55,448 nucleotides of DNA, from positions 1-55,448 of the forward strand of contig CAJUCW010000024.1 in assembly GCA_910585275.1 (NCBI GenBank). The letters run 5' to 3'. Within the stretch, counting starts at the first letter, position 1; each line of letters opens with the position of its first letter. The DNA comes from an uncultured Muribaculaceae bacterium. GTDB lineage: Bacteria; Bacteroidota; Bacteroidia; Bacteroidales; Muribaculaceae. Shown here in pieces: positions 6,625-14,877 of this stretch. The position numbers and the translations under genes were made by a program. The notes below the pieces were generated by a model that made no database searches, was not told the origin of the DNA, and saw only the letters and a list, made by a program, of their open reading frames with translations.

Positions 6625-8835
6625 ATGATTCGCAAATGCATATTGCCGACACTCGCCGCCTCCGCCCTACTAATGGGTGCAAAGACTCCGGAAGTAAAAT
6701 GGGAAATGCTTCCCGTCTCCCCCGCCTCACCACGCACCATACAGCGTTTCACAATCACCGGTGCGGATTCTGTGGCAAGAATCTGTTTCAACCAGCTTCC
6801 CCGCCCTATGCGTGCCCTTACTCCCGGCGATTCCGTCATCGAGATTAACGCCGGTTATTATGCGCTCTCCTCTCCTCGTTTCAGCGATGGGAAAACCGTC
6901 GTAATCGACGTTGAACCGGAATGGGCCTTACGCGGCATCTCGGAAGCACCCGAAGGGTTCCATGCCGTCGGCCACGATGGAAAAGTGTCGCCGGTGTCTT
7001 ATACCCTCATGCCTATGCTCGACGCGGCATCGCTTAATCCCAAATGGCAAAAATGGACTATTTCACCCGATTCCATTTACCGTCTTAACGCCACGCTTGC
7101 GCAAGGGGCGAAACCCGGGCCGTTCGACATTGTCCCCTCCTTCAAGAAAGTGACGGTGAAGAAAGGCTCCTACAAAGCGGGCTCGAAAACAGAGACCAGA
7201 CTTATAAGCCATCAAAATCCGGAATATTATAAGATATCACTTTCCCCGAAAGGTGCCGTAATCGAAGGGGCGTCGCGGAAAGCCATCGACATGGCGGCGC
7301 GAATACTCGACCGCCAACTTCTCCAACCCAACGGAGGCACGCTCCCCTGCGCAGTGATAGAAGACTGGCCCGATTATCCTTACCGGGGCGTGATGATTGA
7401 CATTGCACGCAATTTCCAGACTCCGGCCGACATGAAACGCCTCGCCACCCTACTCGCCGACTACCGCCTCAACCGACTTCACTTCCACATAACCGACGAT
7501 GAAGGATGGCGGCTCGAAATCCCGGACCTTCCCGAACTCACCCGCATAGGCGCACGCCGTGGCTATACCCTCGACGACAAACATTTTCTAACCCAGATAT
7601 TCTCGGGCGACGGCAGCCCCGACTCCAAAGAGGGGACAGCCAACGGATATTTCACGCGTGACGAGTTTATCGATTTCATTAAATTCTGCGACAACCTCGG
7701 CATAGAGGTTATTCCGGAAATAGAGTCGCCGGGCCATGCCCGCGCCGCCATAAAGGCGATGGAGGCAAGGCTGCGCGAGACGGGAGACGACACCTACCGC
7801 CTCATTATTCCGGGCGACACCTCCCGATATACAAGCGCCCAGCTTTATCACGACAACCTCATGAATCCCGCCGCACCGGGAACATACCGCTTCATCGCGA
7901 AAGTGGTTGACGAAATCGCCGCCATGTACCGTGACGCAGGCGTCTCCCTTCCGGGCATCCATCTCGGTGGCGACGAAGTGCCCGAAGGGGCGTGGGACGG
8001 CTCTCCCGAGGCCATGCTCCTGGCGAAAGAACGCGGCGTGAACGGCCGGCACGGACTACAGGGTGAATACGTAAGGAAAGTGGCAGCCATGATGCGCGAA
8101 CGCGGCATACCTCTCTACGGCTGGCAAGACATCTGCACCGGCTACAACAACGAGTTCAACGCAGAGGTAGCTCCCGCCGTAGGGGGTGTCAACTGCTGGG
8201 TGTCGAGTCTCAAACCGGAGAAAAACGTTGCCATCCAAGGAGTGAAAAACGGTTATCCCGTAATCCTCAGCAACGTAAATTATTTCTATCTCGACATGCT
8301 CTATGCCCCGCATCCTGAAGAGCGAGGACTTTATTGGGGAGGGTTCGTCGATGAACTCCAGAGTCTTTCAGGATATCCCGACACCCTCTGTCCGCCACAA
8401 CCGGGCGCAACAGGAAAAATTATCGGAGTGCAAGGACAGCTTTTCACCGAGACGGTAAGAAGCCGCCAGATGGCCGAAAACCTGATTTTTCCGAAGGTGG
8501 CGGGACTCGCCGAACGCGGATGGAACGGCACCCCGACCTATTCGAAAGAAGATTTCAACATGCTCATCGGCCAAAAAGAACTTCCCCGGCTTCATAAGCA
8601 GGGTGTGGCGTTCCACATGCGCCAACCGGGCATAACCATCGAGAACGCCACCGTGCTTATCAATTCACCTTACCCCGATGCCGAAATACGTTACACCACC
8701 GACGGCTCCGCACCCACCACGGAATCTGCCCTTTACACGGGTCCGTTCCCTTTGACTAAAGAAATGCGCACCGTCAACGCCATCCTTGTCAAGGACGGCA
8801 GACACTCGGTAGTAACCCGTAAAGTCGTGGAATAA
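6625..8835 (+). CDS. Secreted beta-N-acetylhexosaminidase, GH20
   Basis: 736 residues. A signal peptide (MIRKCILPTLAASALLMGA) is followed by a beta-sandwich N-terminal region, a GH20b-like domain (about 125-235) and the catalytic TIM barrel (about 240-580). The barrel begins YPYRGVMIDIARNF and contains HFHITDDEGWRLEI and the catalytic Asp-Glu pair in HLGGDEVPEGAW (about D450/E451), which performs substrate-assisted hydrolysis of terminal GlcNAc or GalNAc. A C-terminal chitobiase-type domain (about 670-735, 'EIRYTTDGSAPT') ends the protein. It is probably periplasmic or surface-exposed and acts on host glycans. It converges with the LRR gene, 6 nt between stops, with no terminator seen. Confidence 0.93.
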   Translation: MIRKCILPTLAASALLMGAKTPEVKWEMLPVSPASPRTIQRFTITGADSVARICFNQLPRPMRALTPGDSVIEINAGYYALSSPRFSDGKTVVIDVEPEWALRGISEAPEGFHAVGHDGKVSPVSYTLMPMLDAASLNPKWQKWTISPDSIYRLNATLAQGAKPGPFDIVPSFKKVTVKKGSYKAGSKTETRLISHQNPEYYKISLSPKGAVIEGASRKAIDMAARILDRQLLQPNGGTLPCAVIEDWPDYPYRGVMIDIARNFQTPADMKRLATLLADYRLNRLHFHITDDEGWRLEIPDLPELTRIGARRGYTLDDKHFLTQIFSGDGSPDSKEGTANGYFTRDEFIDFIKFCDNLGIEVIPEIESPGHARAAIKAMEARLRETGDDTYRLIIPGDTSRYTSAQLYHDNLMNPAAPGTYRFIAKVVDEIAAMYRDAGVSLPGIHLGGDEVPEGAWDGSPEAMLLAKERGVNGRHGLQGEYVRKVAAMMRERGIPLYGWQDICTGYNNEFNAEVAPAVGGVNCWVSSLKPEKNVAIQGVKNGYPVILSNVNYFYLDMLYAPHPEERGLYWGGFVDELQSLSGYPDTLCPPQPGATGKIIGVQGQLFTETVRSRQMAENLIFPKVAGLAERGWNGTPTYSKEDFNMLIGQKELPRLHKQGVAFHMRQPGITIENATVLINSPYPDAEIRYTTDGSAPTTESALYTGPFPLTKEMRTVNAILVKDGRHSVVTRKVVE

Positions 8836-8841
8836 TCCCGC

Positions 8842-9669
8842 TCATTCAATAACCTTGAAAAGCGACCAGCAAGGGGCTTTTCGATATAGCGACTCTTTCC
8901 CCGGGGGTACGATGAGGCGGCAAACGTCATACATCGCGCTCTCGGAAGGGTCGAACAGCGGGCTGTCGCAATCGAACGGAGGGGGCGTCGCGCTCATGCA
9001 TACCACCTCCCGGAGGTTATGGCAACCTATGAACAACAGTTCGCCGAGCAGGTTACCGTTGGCGGGAAGCACAGCCCGTTCCAGCGACACGCAATCGGAA
9101 AAGGCATACGATTCCAGCTCCTTCACGGATGCCGGGATTTCGATTTCCTTCAACGAACCGCAATAGCTGAATACGTTGCTCCCGATATGCGTCACCCCTT
9201 CCGGAATCCGAATCTTCTCCAGACCTTTGCAATAGGCGAAGGCATGGCTTCCTATGTCGTCGAGTCCTGAAGGCAACGTAACGTCCTTCAGCTCCTCCGC
9301 CCATGCGCAAAGATACCTCGGAAGCATCCTTACCCCTTTCGGAATCTTCAGCGAAGCCAGCGAACGGCATTCCCTGAACGCCCCTTCCCCGAGTTGCGTC
9401 AAAGTTTCAGGCAATGTAATTTCCTGCAACGACGTGCAACCTATAAAAGCATAGTCGCCTATTGCGGTCAATCCTTCCGGAAGGCCAACAAACTTAAGCG
9501 AGGTGCAGTCGGCGAATGCATAATCGGGTATCTCCCCCACACCTGCGGGCACAGTCACGACACTGTCGCCCTCCGCCATACCACACACCTTCCTCGCAAA
9601 CGGACTCATAGCCCCCGCCTGAAACCACGCAAAAGCCATCATCAAAATACCAATCAAATATCTTGCCAT
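8842..9669 (-). CDS. BspA-like leucine-rich-repeat secreted protein
   Basis: 275 residues from ATG 9669 (MARYLIGILMMAFAW, signal peptide); an upstream ATG at 9696 would put nine residues before the signal. About nine repeats of the BspA/LRR_5 type follow, each near 23 residues with the core 'I.DYAF..CTSL..V.LP.GL..IG', for example IPDYAFADCTSLKFVGLP. They form a solenoid usually used for surface protein-protein binding. A short C-terminal strand (LIVPPGKESLYRKAP) ends it. There is no lipobox, so it is periplasmic or secreted. The ligand is unknown. Confidence 0.85.
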   Translation of the reverse strand: MARYLIGILMMAFAWFQAGAMSPFARKVCGMAEGDSVVTVPAGVGEIPDYAFADCTSLKFVGLPEGLTAIGDYAFIGCTSLQEITLPETLTQLGEGAFRECRSLASLKIPKGVRMLPRYLCAWAEELKDVTLPSGLDDIGSHAFAYCKGLEKIRIPEGVTHIGSNVFSYCGSLKEIEIPASVKELESYAFSDCVSLERAVLPANGNLLGELLFIGCHNLREVVCMSATPPPFDCDSPLFDPSESAMYDVCRLIVPPGKESLYRKAPCWSLFKVIE

Positions 9670-9792
9670 AACGATTATCTCATAAATAACATGCAAATGT
9701 AGATAAAAATCTCGAAATTCTTCAGAAAACTTAAAGAATCATCTATTTCCGTCATAATAATAACACACATTGTCCTATTATGCTATGAAGTT

Positions 9793-9985
9793 GTCTAAAC
9801 TTTTTTCTTTTTCAAGATTTTGCAAGCGTCTGCGGACGATTGAGGTCATTTTTTGGACAATACGGAGCATGATTGCAGGAGAATTGTGGTAGTTTTGCGA
9901 TGTCTATTCCGGATATGGCCGGATTAGACGGCCAACACCTTTCTAAGAACTTTCAAAAACCATTAAAAACGATTTCCGTAAAACT
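9793..9985. repeat. Diverged copy of a ~190-bp dispersed element
   Basis: The left end (9791-9822) matches 28671-28702 with one mismatch over 32 nt (TTGTCTAAAC, then a T/C-rich run, then TCAAGATTTTG). Near the right end TCCGTAAAA (about 9976) matches the equivalent spot of the other copy. The length is almost the same (about 192 bp) although the middle has diverged strongly. It fills most of the gap between the LRR and GH110 genes. A weak -7-like TAGTTTTG sits inside at 9890-9897 and may drive GH110. Confidence 0.45.
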
Positions 9986-9994
9986 CCCTTCATC

Positions 9995-11734
9995 ATGAAG
10001 AAACATTTGCACGCAACAATCGCAATAGTCTCACTCCTCGCCGCCACATCGCTGGAAGCGGCCGAGACATCTGCAATCTATCTTAAAGACTATCTTTCGG
10101 GCAACGAAGCCTCAACCGACGCGATGCCGGCAATCCGCGCCGCCATTGCCGATGTCAAGAGAAACAAGGCTGCCAAACTCGTGCTCCCCGGCGGAGAATT
10201 GAGGATACGTCCGGAAAAGGCTTTCGAGAAATATCAGTTTATCTCGAACAACGACGAAAGTCTGAAAAGGATAGCTTTCCAACTCGACGGAATCGAAAAC
10301 CTCACAATCACCGGCAACGGCACTTCCCTGCTCTTCACGGGATTCATATCACCTTTCAATCTTGAAAACTGCCGCAACATAACCATCGAGGATATCGACA
10401 TCGACTTCACCCGCACATTCAATTCGGAAGGGATAATAACCGACGTGTTCGAGGGGGGAATCGACGTAAAATTCCCCGACGACTATATCACCGACATCTC
10501 TAACGGATTCCTGCGTTTCAAAGACAATGAAGGAAGGGTCTATAAGTATTCGTCGATGCTCGAATTCGACACCGAGAAACGCGAACCGGCCCTCTATGCC
10601 CACGATATCTGGCTCTGGAGCGACGGCGTAAAGGCTACCAAAAACGACGACGGCTCATACCGCATCAAAGGCGACAAAATAACGGGGACGAAAGGGAACA
10701 CCATGATTTTTGGAGCGGCAGCCCGATACAATCCGGGCTTCACGCTCGCCGACTGCTCCGGCACCACCATAAGGAACGTCAACCTTTATCATTGCGGCGG
10801 CATGGGGGTGATAGCCCAGCGGAGCGACGACACGGAACTCAACCGTCTGAACGTTGTGCCTGCCCCGGGCAAGAACCGCATGACATCCATCACCGCCGAT
10901 GCAACGCACTTCGTGAACTGCGGCGGATACATACGCATGATTGACTGCACTTTCGATAACCAGAAAGACGACGCCACCAACATCCACGGCCTCTATATGG
11001 CGGTGGATTCCGTCACCGCCCCCGACCGAATCATTGCCCGCTGGCGCAATACACAACAATATGGAGTGGATTTCATAAAGCCAGGGATGACACTCGAATT
11101 TGTCAACAACGACGACGTGACCACCTATGCACGCCGCAAGGTGAAGGATGTAGAGCGGCTTAACAAGATTTACACGGAAATAACGTTCACGGAAGACGTG
11201 CCGGACGGCGTGGGGCGCAACCACGTCATAGCCGCCGACGACCGCTATCCCGAGGTGCTGATAAAGGGTTGCCGCATGCGTGGGAACCGTGCCCGCGGCC
11301 TTCTTCTCGGGTCAAGGGGAAAGACGGTGGTGGAAGACTGCTATTTCCACATTCCCGGGGCGGCGATACTATTCGAGGGCGACGGCAACTACTGGTTCGA
11401 ACAATCGGGCGTGCGCGACGTGACAATCCGCAACAACACTTTCGAGAACGGCAACTACGGATACACCAACTGGGGGCGGGCATGTATCGCCGTCGGAAGC
11501 GGCATCCCGAAAAGGGAGAATGCGCGCTATCACCGCAACATAAAGGTGAAGGGCAACACTTTCCGTGTATTCGATCCGAGGATTGTAAACCTCTATTGCG
11601 TTGACGGCTTCGAGTTCACCTCCGACAATAAGATAATAATGACCAACGACTATCCTTACGGTCTGGAAGAAACCCGCAACTTCGTACAAGAAAACTGCTC
11701 CAACATCAAAATAACCCCCGCAGAAAAATACTAA
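9995..11734 (+). CDS. glaB: Secreted alpha-1,3-galactosidase, GH110
   Basis: 579 residues with a signal peptide (MKKHLHATIAIVSLLAATSLEA). A right-handed parallel beta-helix architecture is indicated by repeated 'NITIEDIDIDF', 'CRNITI' and 'VTIRNNTFENG' strands. The stretch GGMGVIAQRSDDTELNRLN, then RMTSITADATHF, then NQKDDATNIHG (Asp pair near residues 325-326), is the signature I associate with GH110. These enzymes cleave terminal alpha-1,3-galactose with inversion, as on blood-group B or linear alpha-Gal glycans. The symbol glaB follows the Bacteroides naming; substrate subtype is not provable here. Its TAA shares bases with the stop of the convergent gene at 11731. Confidence 0.85.
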   Translation: MKKHLHATIAIVSLLAATSLEAAETSAIYLKDYLSGNEASTDAMPAIRAAIADVKRNKAAKLVLPGGELRIRPEKAFEKYQFISNNDESLKRIAFQLDGIENLTITGNGTSLLFTGFISPFNLENCRNITIEDIDIDFTRTFNSEGIITDVFEGGIDVKFPDDYITDISNGFLRFKDNEGRVYKYSSMLEFDTEKREPALYAHDIWLWSDGVKATKNDDGSYRIKGDKITGTKGNTMIFGAAARYNPGFTLADCSGTTIRNVNLYHCGGMGVIAQRSDDTELNRLNVVPAPGKNRMTSITADATHFVNCGGYIRMIDCTFDNQKDDATNIHGLYMAVDSVTAPDRIIARWRNTQQYGVDFIKPGMTLEFVNNDDVTTYARRKVKDVERLNKIYTEITFTEDVPDGVGRNHVIAADDRYPEVLIKGCRMRGNRARGLLLGSRGKTVVEDCYFHIPGAAILFEGDGNYWFEQSGVRDVTIRNNTFENGNYGYTNWGRACIAVGSGIPKRENARYHRNIKVKGNTFRVFDPRIVNLYCVDGFEFTSDNKIIMTNDYPYGLEETRNFVQENCSNIKITPAEKY

Positions 11735-12306
11735 CGGGGTGAGAACTCCGGCGGGAGGATGTCGGAGGGATCGACCGAATCGACAGCGGTTATGACGGTC
11801 TTGCTTGAGCCCCGCCAGGGGAGGGTGGCATGATACCTTTTGTATTCCACCCTGACGGGGCGGCCGTCGCGTTGGGCGTCGCGCAGACTGCGGAACACGC
11901 CACGGTCGGCAGCCGTGAAGATAAAGTCGCGGCTATAGATGCGGGTGGTATCTTTAAGTTCCTTATATGGGAGGAGCACACCTTCGTAGGTCTTGAATAT
12001 GGTGCCACGCTTCTCTACTTGCTCCACATATCCGTATTGGGTAGCCTCTTCCACATAAGGGGAGAAATAGCGCAGCCAGCATGCAATCATGAAGGCTATT
12101 GCCACCACCACCAAGCCAAGCCACAGCCAAAGGCGCGACTTGTCGCGGGGCTTGAGGTGTTCCCACTCCGATTCCTCTTCCTCCCAATAATCGGGGTCTT
12201 CGGGCTTATATTGCGGTTTCTTGGGTTCCTTCACCGGTTCCGGGATGTCGGGTCCGTCGAAGAAATCATCCTTCTCCTTATCTGGGTCTTTCGGTTCAAA
12301 TAGCAT
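11731..12306 (-). CDS. Single-pass membrane protein with acidic cytoplasmic N-terminus
   Basis: 191 residues. The first ~60 are highly charged and Pro/Glu/Lys-rich (for example EPVKEPKKPQYKPEDPDYWE), followed by one transmembrane helix (about 61-80, LWLWLGLVVVAIAFMIACWL). A C-terminal extracytoplasmic domain of about 110 residues follows, with 'GYVEQVEKRGTIFKTYEGVL' and strands ending near TVITAVDSVDP. It resembles a conserved Bacteroidales membrane protein of unknown function that is sometimes mis-annotated as a dehydrogenase; no such motif is present. It is downstream of the flippase operon but separated by a repeat-filled gap (12307-12443). Confidence 0.75.
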   Translation of the reverse strand: MLFEPKDPDKEKDDFFDGPDIPEPVKEPKKPQYKPEDPDYWEEEESEWEHLKPRDKSRLWLWLGLVVVAIAFMIACWLRYFSPYVEEATQYGYVEQVEKRGTIFKTYEGVLLPYKELKDTTRIYSRDFIFTAADRGVFRSLRDAQRDGRPVRVEYKRYHATLPWRGSSKTVITAVDSVDPSDILPPEFSPR

Positions 12307-12315
12307 ATTCTATTA

Positions 12316-12430
12316 AATGCATAATTAATAATGCATAATGCATAATTTGTAAACTCTTGCAATACATTCAAAATACATTATTGGATTGCGTATTATCCGA
12401 TTATGCATTATGAATTATGCATTGTGCATT
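12316..12430. repeat. TGCATAATGCATAA-type palindromic repeat cluster
   Basis: Repeated TGCATAAT / ATTATGCA words form two inverted arms (12316-12346 and 12400-12430) around an AT-rich centre. The same family occurs at 18641-18665 and 21076-21292. It lies just after the stop of the flippase gene (12444, minus strand). Confidence 0.75.
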
Positions 12431-12443
12431 ACACTAAAATCAC

Positions 12444-13541
12444 TTATTTCTCCGCTTCCTCCACGGTTTCCTCAATGAGCCGGCGGTTGTTTTTGCGGCT
12501 TACGGATATGTAGGCCATCGTGAAGATGCCGAGGATTATGAGCATTACGGTCTGGCCGCTCCACTGAAGCATGGAGAAGGCGGTGCCTTGCGCGTCGGAG
12601 ACGCCATATACAGCGAGGCCAAACATGATGGCAAGGTTCCAGGGGCCGAGACCGCCGTTCGACGGAATCGCCATACTGATGGAACTGAGCACGAACGCCA
12701 CAAGACACGGTGTGAGACCACCGGCCATTCCGGGGCCGTGACAAAGTTCGCGGGTGAAGTCGAAGGCATAAAACGCCACATAAAGCTGAAAATAATAGCA
12801 TCCCCAGATGCAAAGCGTGAGCCAAAGGAACTGCCAGCGTCCCTTCATGCGGGCAACAACGCTGAATCCGGTCCACATATTAAGCGCCATCTCCTTCAGT
12901 TTCTTCACCACCACCGTATTGCGGAACGCCCTCAGCAGCACCCATCCCAAAAGTATGGCTCCGACGGCAGCGGCCCAGAACCATACCTGCGAGAGAAGAT
13001 TCACAAAGTCACGTCCTACGGGATATTTGGTAAGAAACGCCTCAAGCGCGGGCGACGCCACCACAAGGCACAGCAAAAGGAGAAGCAGCACCATCAGCGT
13101 GTCGGCAAGGCGGTCGCCTATCATGGACCCGAGCACCGAAGTGAACGACGCCTTCTGCGAAGATGCGATATATGTGCAACGCCAAACCTCCCCGAGCCGC
13201 GGGAACACCAGGTTCAAGGCATAGCAACCGAAAATGGAGCAGCAAAGCGCCATAAAGGGGGGCCGGATCCCGAGCGCGGAAAGCTGAAGCCGCCAGCGGG
13301 CGGCACGGAACACGTGGGAAAACACGCTTATCCCCATGGCAAGAAGAATCCACCAATAGTCAACCCCGTGCCTTATAAGTTCCCACATCTCCGAGAAGTT
13401 GACCTTCTTGAACATATAGACCACCAAAAGAACAGTCAGCACCACCGGCAAGCCGTAGCGCAAACCCAATGAGAGGGCTTTTTTCCATCCCGGCTCATTA
13501 ACCTCGGGCGCACCGCCCTTAACATCGGATATATTTTCCAT
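12444..13541 (-). CDS. Lysylphosphatidylglycerol synthase-TM-like flippase family membrane protein
   Basis: 365 residues from the ATG at 13541 (MENISDVKGGAP); an in-frame TTG further upstream is less likely. About eight hydrophobic helices carry the conserved segments of the UPF0104/AglD-like family: 'AARWRLQLSALG', 'NLVFPRLGEVWRCTYI', 'SMIGDRLADTLMVLL' and 'PSNGGLGPWNLAIMFG'. Members are integral membrane proteins linked to lipid or isoprenoid-glycan translocation. The substrate here is unknown. The ATG follows the birA stop by one base, so it is translated as part of the tsaE-birA operon. Confidence 0.82.
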   Translation of the reverse strand: MENISDVKGGAPEVNEPGWKKALSLGLRYGLPVVLTVLLVVYMFKKVNFSEMWELIRHGVDYWWILLAMGISVFSHVFRAARWRLQLSALGIRPPFMALCCSIFGCYALNLVFPRLGEVWRCTYIASSQKASFTSVLGSMIGDRLADTLMVLLLLLLCLVVASPALEAFLTKYPVGRDFVNLLSQVWFWAAAVGAILLGWVLLRAFRNTVVVKKLKEMALNMWTGFSVVARMKGRWQFLWLTLCIWGCYYFQLYVAFYAFDFTRELCHGPGMAGGLTPCLVAFVLSSISMAIPSNGGLGPWNLAIMFGLAVYGVSDAQGTAFSMLQWSGQTVMLIILGIFTMAYISVSRKNNRRLIEETVEEAEK

Positions 13542-13542
13542 A

Positions 13543-14292
13543 TCAATCAATTTCTTTAATTATGAATTCCACCTCCTTGAAGGCGAACGTACGGGTGTCG
13601 TGCCCCTCGGTTTCGAGGGAAAGCATACCATCGGGAGCCACCGCAAGAATCCTCGCCGATACGGCCTCACCCCGTTTACGGTCGAAGAAAGAATGGAACC
13701 CGACACGGCGCCAAAGATTACCCATGAACTCCTCATGAAGCTTCTCCCTGGCGGTTTCATCGGGGGAACAAGCCTGACGCAACCTTTCTTCCATGCAAAA
13801 GGCAAGCTTTCCCGCCATTTCCGGTAGCGGATATGCCTCTCCGGTAATTTGCGCAAGCGAGACCGGATTAGGGGCATCGCTGAGAAATTCCACCTGGTTT
13901 ATGTTAACCCCGATTCCGGCTATGGTCCGTGTGATTTCTCTTCCCATTATGGAATGCTCGATGAGGATGCCACAAATCTTGCGGTCGCCCACATAAATGT
14001 CGTTGGGCCATTTCACCTTCGCCTCAACCGAGATTTCCTTAAGGAAATCCACAACCGCAAGGGCGACAGCCTCCGAAATTGCGAACTGTGCGGCGGGGCG
14101 CACGTTCAAGGGTTTCAACAAAAAGGAGGCCGTAATGTTCTTGCCCGGCTCCGATTCCCATGAATTACCCCTCTGCCCGCGCCCTGCGGTCTGCCTCAGG
14201 GCATAGACCATGGCGGGGGAGCCTACGCTTTCCGCGTTAGCCGCAAGCCATGAATTGGTTGAGCCGGTTTCGGGGATCTCGATAATCTTCAT
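13543..14292 (-). CDS. birA: Biotin--[acetyl-CoA-carboxylase] ligase (BirA catalytic type)
   Basis: 249 residues with the ligase core only and no N-terminal HTH repressor domain, so it should modify biotin-carboxyl carrier proteins without regulating a bio operon itself. Motifs are 'QTAGRGQRGNSWESEPG' (biotinyl-AMP loop), 'VKWPNDIYVGDRKICGILIE' (central ligase signature) and 'GIGVNIN'. The C-terminal SH3-like domain contains the 'ARILAVAPDGMLSLET' strands. It is cytoplasmic. It lies between tsaE and the flippase gene, with the 40-bp gap from tsaE made of heptamer repeats. Confidence 0.93.
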   Translation of the reverse strand: MKIIEIPETGSTNSWLAANAESVGSPAMVYALRQTAGRGQRGNSWESEPGKNITASFLLKPLNVRPAAQFAISEAVALAVVDFLKEISVEAKVKWPNDIYVGDRKICGILIEHSIMGREITRTIAGIGVNINQVEFLSDAPNPVSLAQITGEAYPLPEMAGKLAFCMEERLRQACSPDETAREKLHEEFMGNLWRRVGFHSFFDRKRGEAVSARILAVAPDGMLSLETEGHDTRTFAFKEVEFIIKEID

Positions 14293-14293
14293 G

Positions 14294-14342
14294 GTTGTCA
14301 GTTGTCAGTTTTCCGTTGTCAGTTGTCAGTTGTCAGTTGAAA
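14294..14342. repeat. GTTGTCA heptamer tandem repeat
   Basis: Seven-base units run without interruption from 14294: GTTGTCA twice, GTTTTCC once, GTTGTCA three times, then GTTGAAA. The TGA stop of tsaE (14333-14335) lies inside the last GTTGTCA unit. The array fills the whole tsaE-birA junction. Confidence 0.85.
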
Positions 14343-14746
14343 CGGAGCAGGCGGCTGCCGTCATCCATGACAAGGAGGTCAACCTCCACAGCCTCTTCCG
14401 GAAGAAGGTTGCCGATGCGGTCGGGCCATTCTATCAGACAGAGGTCGCCCGAATAGAAATAATCTTCGGCACCCATGTCGAGGGCTTCAGCCGGGGAGTC
14501 GAGCCTGTAGAAATCAAAATGATAGATAGGGGAGCCGTCGGAGGCGCGATATTCGTTGACAATACTGAAAGTGGGACTTCCCGAATCATCGTCGGCACCG
14601 AGCTGACGGCACACTTCGGCTATGAACGTGGTTTTCCCCGCACCCATCGCGCCGTTGAAAGCGAAGATGCGCCGGGAACCCATGGCCTCGATAAAAGTCT
14701 TCGCGGCGGGGGCGATATTTTCCAAACCGTTAATTTTGATTTCCAT
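14333..14746 (-). CDS. tsaE: tRNA threonylcarbamoyladenosine biosynthesis ATPase TsaE
   Basis: 137 residues. The Walker A motif GAMGAGKTTF (about residues 34-43) and the family segments 'GSPTFSIVNEY', 'IYHFDFYRLDS' and 'DLCLIEWPDRI' identify TsaE, the ATPase that works with TsaB/TsaD to form t6A37 on ANN-decoding tRNAs. It is cytoplasmic. It is the first gene of a leftward operon (tsaE, birA, flippase) with a minus-strand -7 box TAATTTTG at 14766-14773. The last codon and stop run into the heptamer repeat. Confidence 0.93.
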   Translation of the reverse strand: MEIKINGLENIAPAAKTFIEAMGSRRIFAFNGAMGAGKTTFIAEVCRQLGADDDSGSPTFSIVNEYRASDGSPIYHFDFYRLDSPAEALDMGAEDYFYSGDLCLIEWPDRIGNLLPEEAVEVDLLVMDDGSRLLRFN

Positions 14747-14765
14747 AATTACTTATATGAGTGTG

Positions 14766-14793
14766 CAAAATTAATAAAAAATGATTAAATTTG
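14766..14793. promoter_or_regulatory. Back-to-back -7 boxes for tsaE (minus) and the dehydrogenase gene (plus)
   Basis: CAAAATTA at 14766-14773 is TAATTTTG on the minus strand, 20 nt before the tsaE ATG. TAAATTTG at 14786-14793 fits the plus-strand consensus and would give a leader of about 80 nt for the gene at 14878. The divergent promoters overlap within about 30 bp. Confidence 0.55.
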
Positions 14794-14877
14794 CAGTGTG
14801 GCACTCTGCGAATTTCGCAATGCGCCTTTTTTATAAGATCCAAAAGTGTCAGAAACTCAAAACAGAAAGAGATAAGC

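Noticed and set aside
6350..6628. Rightward ORF across tRNA-Arg
   Set aside because: It reads through the tRNA antisense strand and the promoter region; not a gene.
12588..13472. Long rightward ORF (294 codons)
   Set aside because: Antisense shadow of the flippase-family gene; the composition is His/Arg/Lys-rich, typical of complement-strand reading, with no start context.
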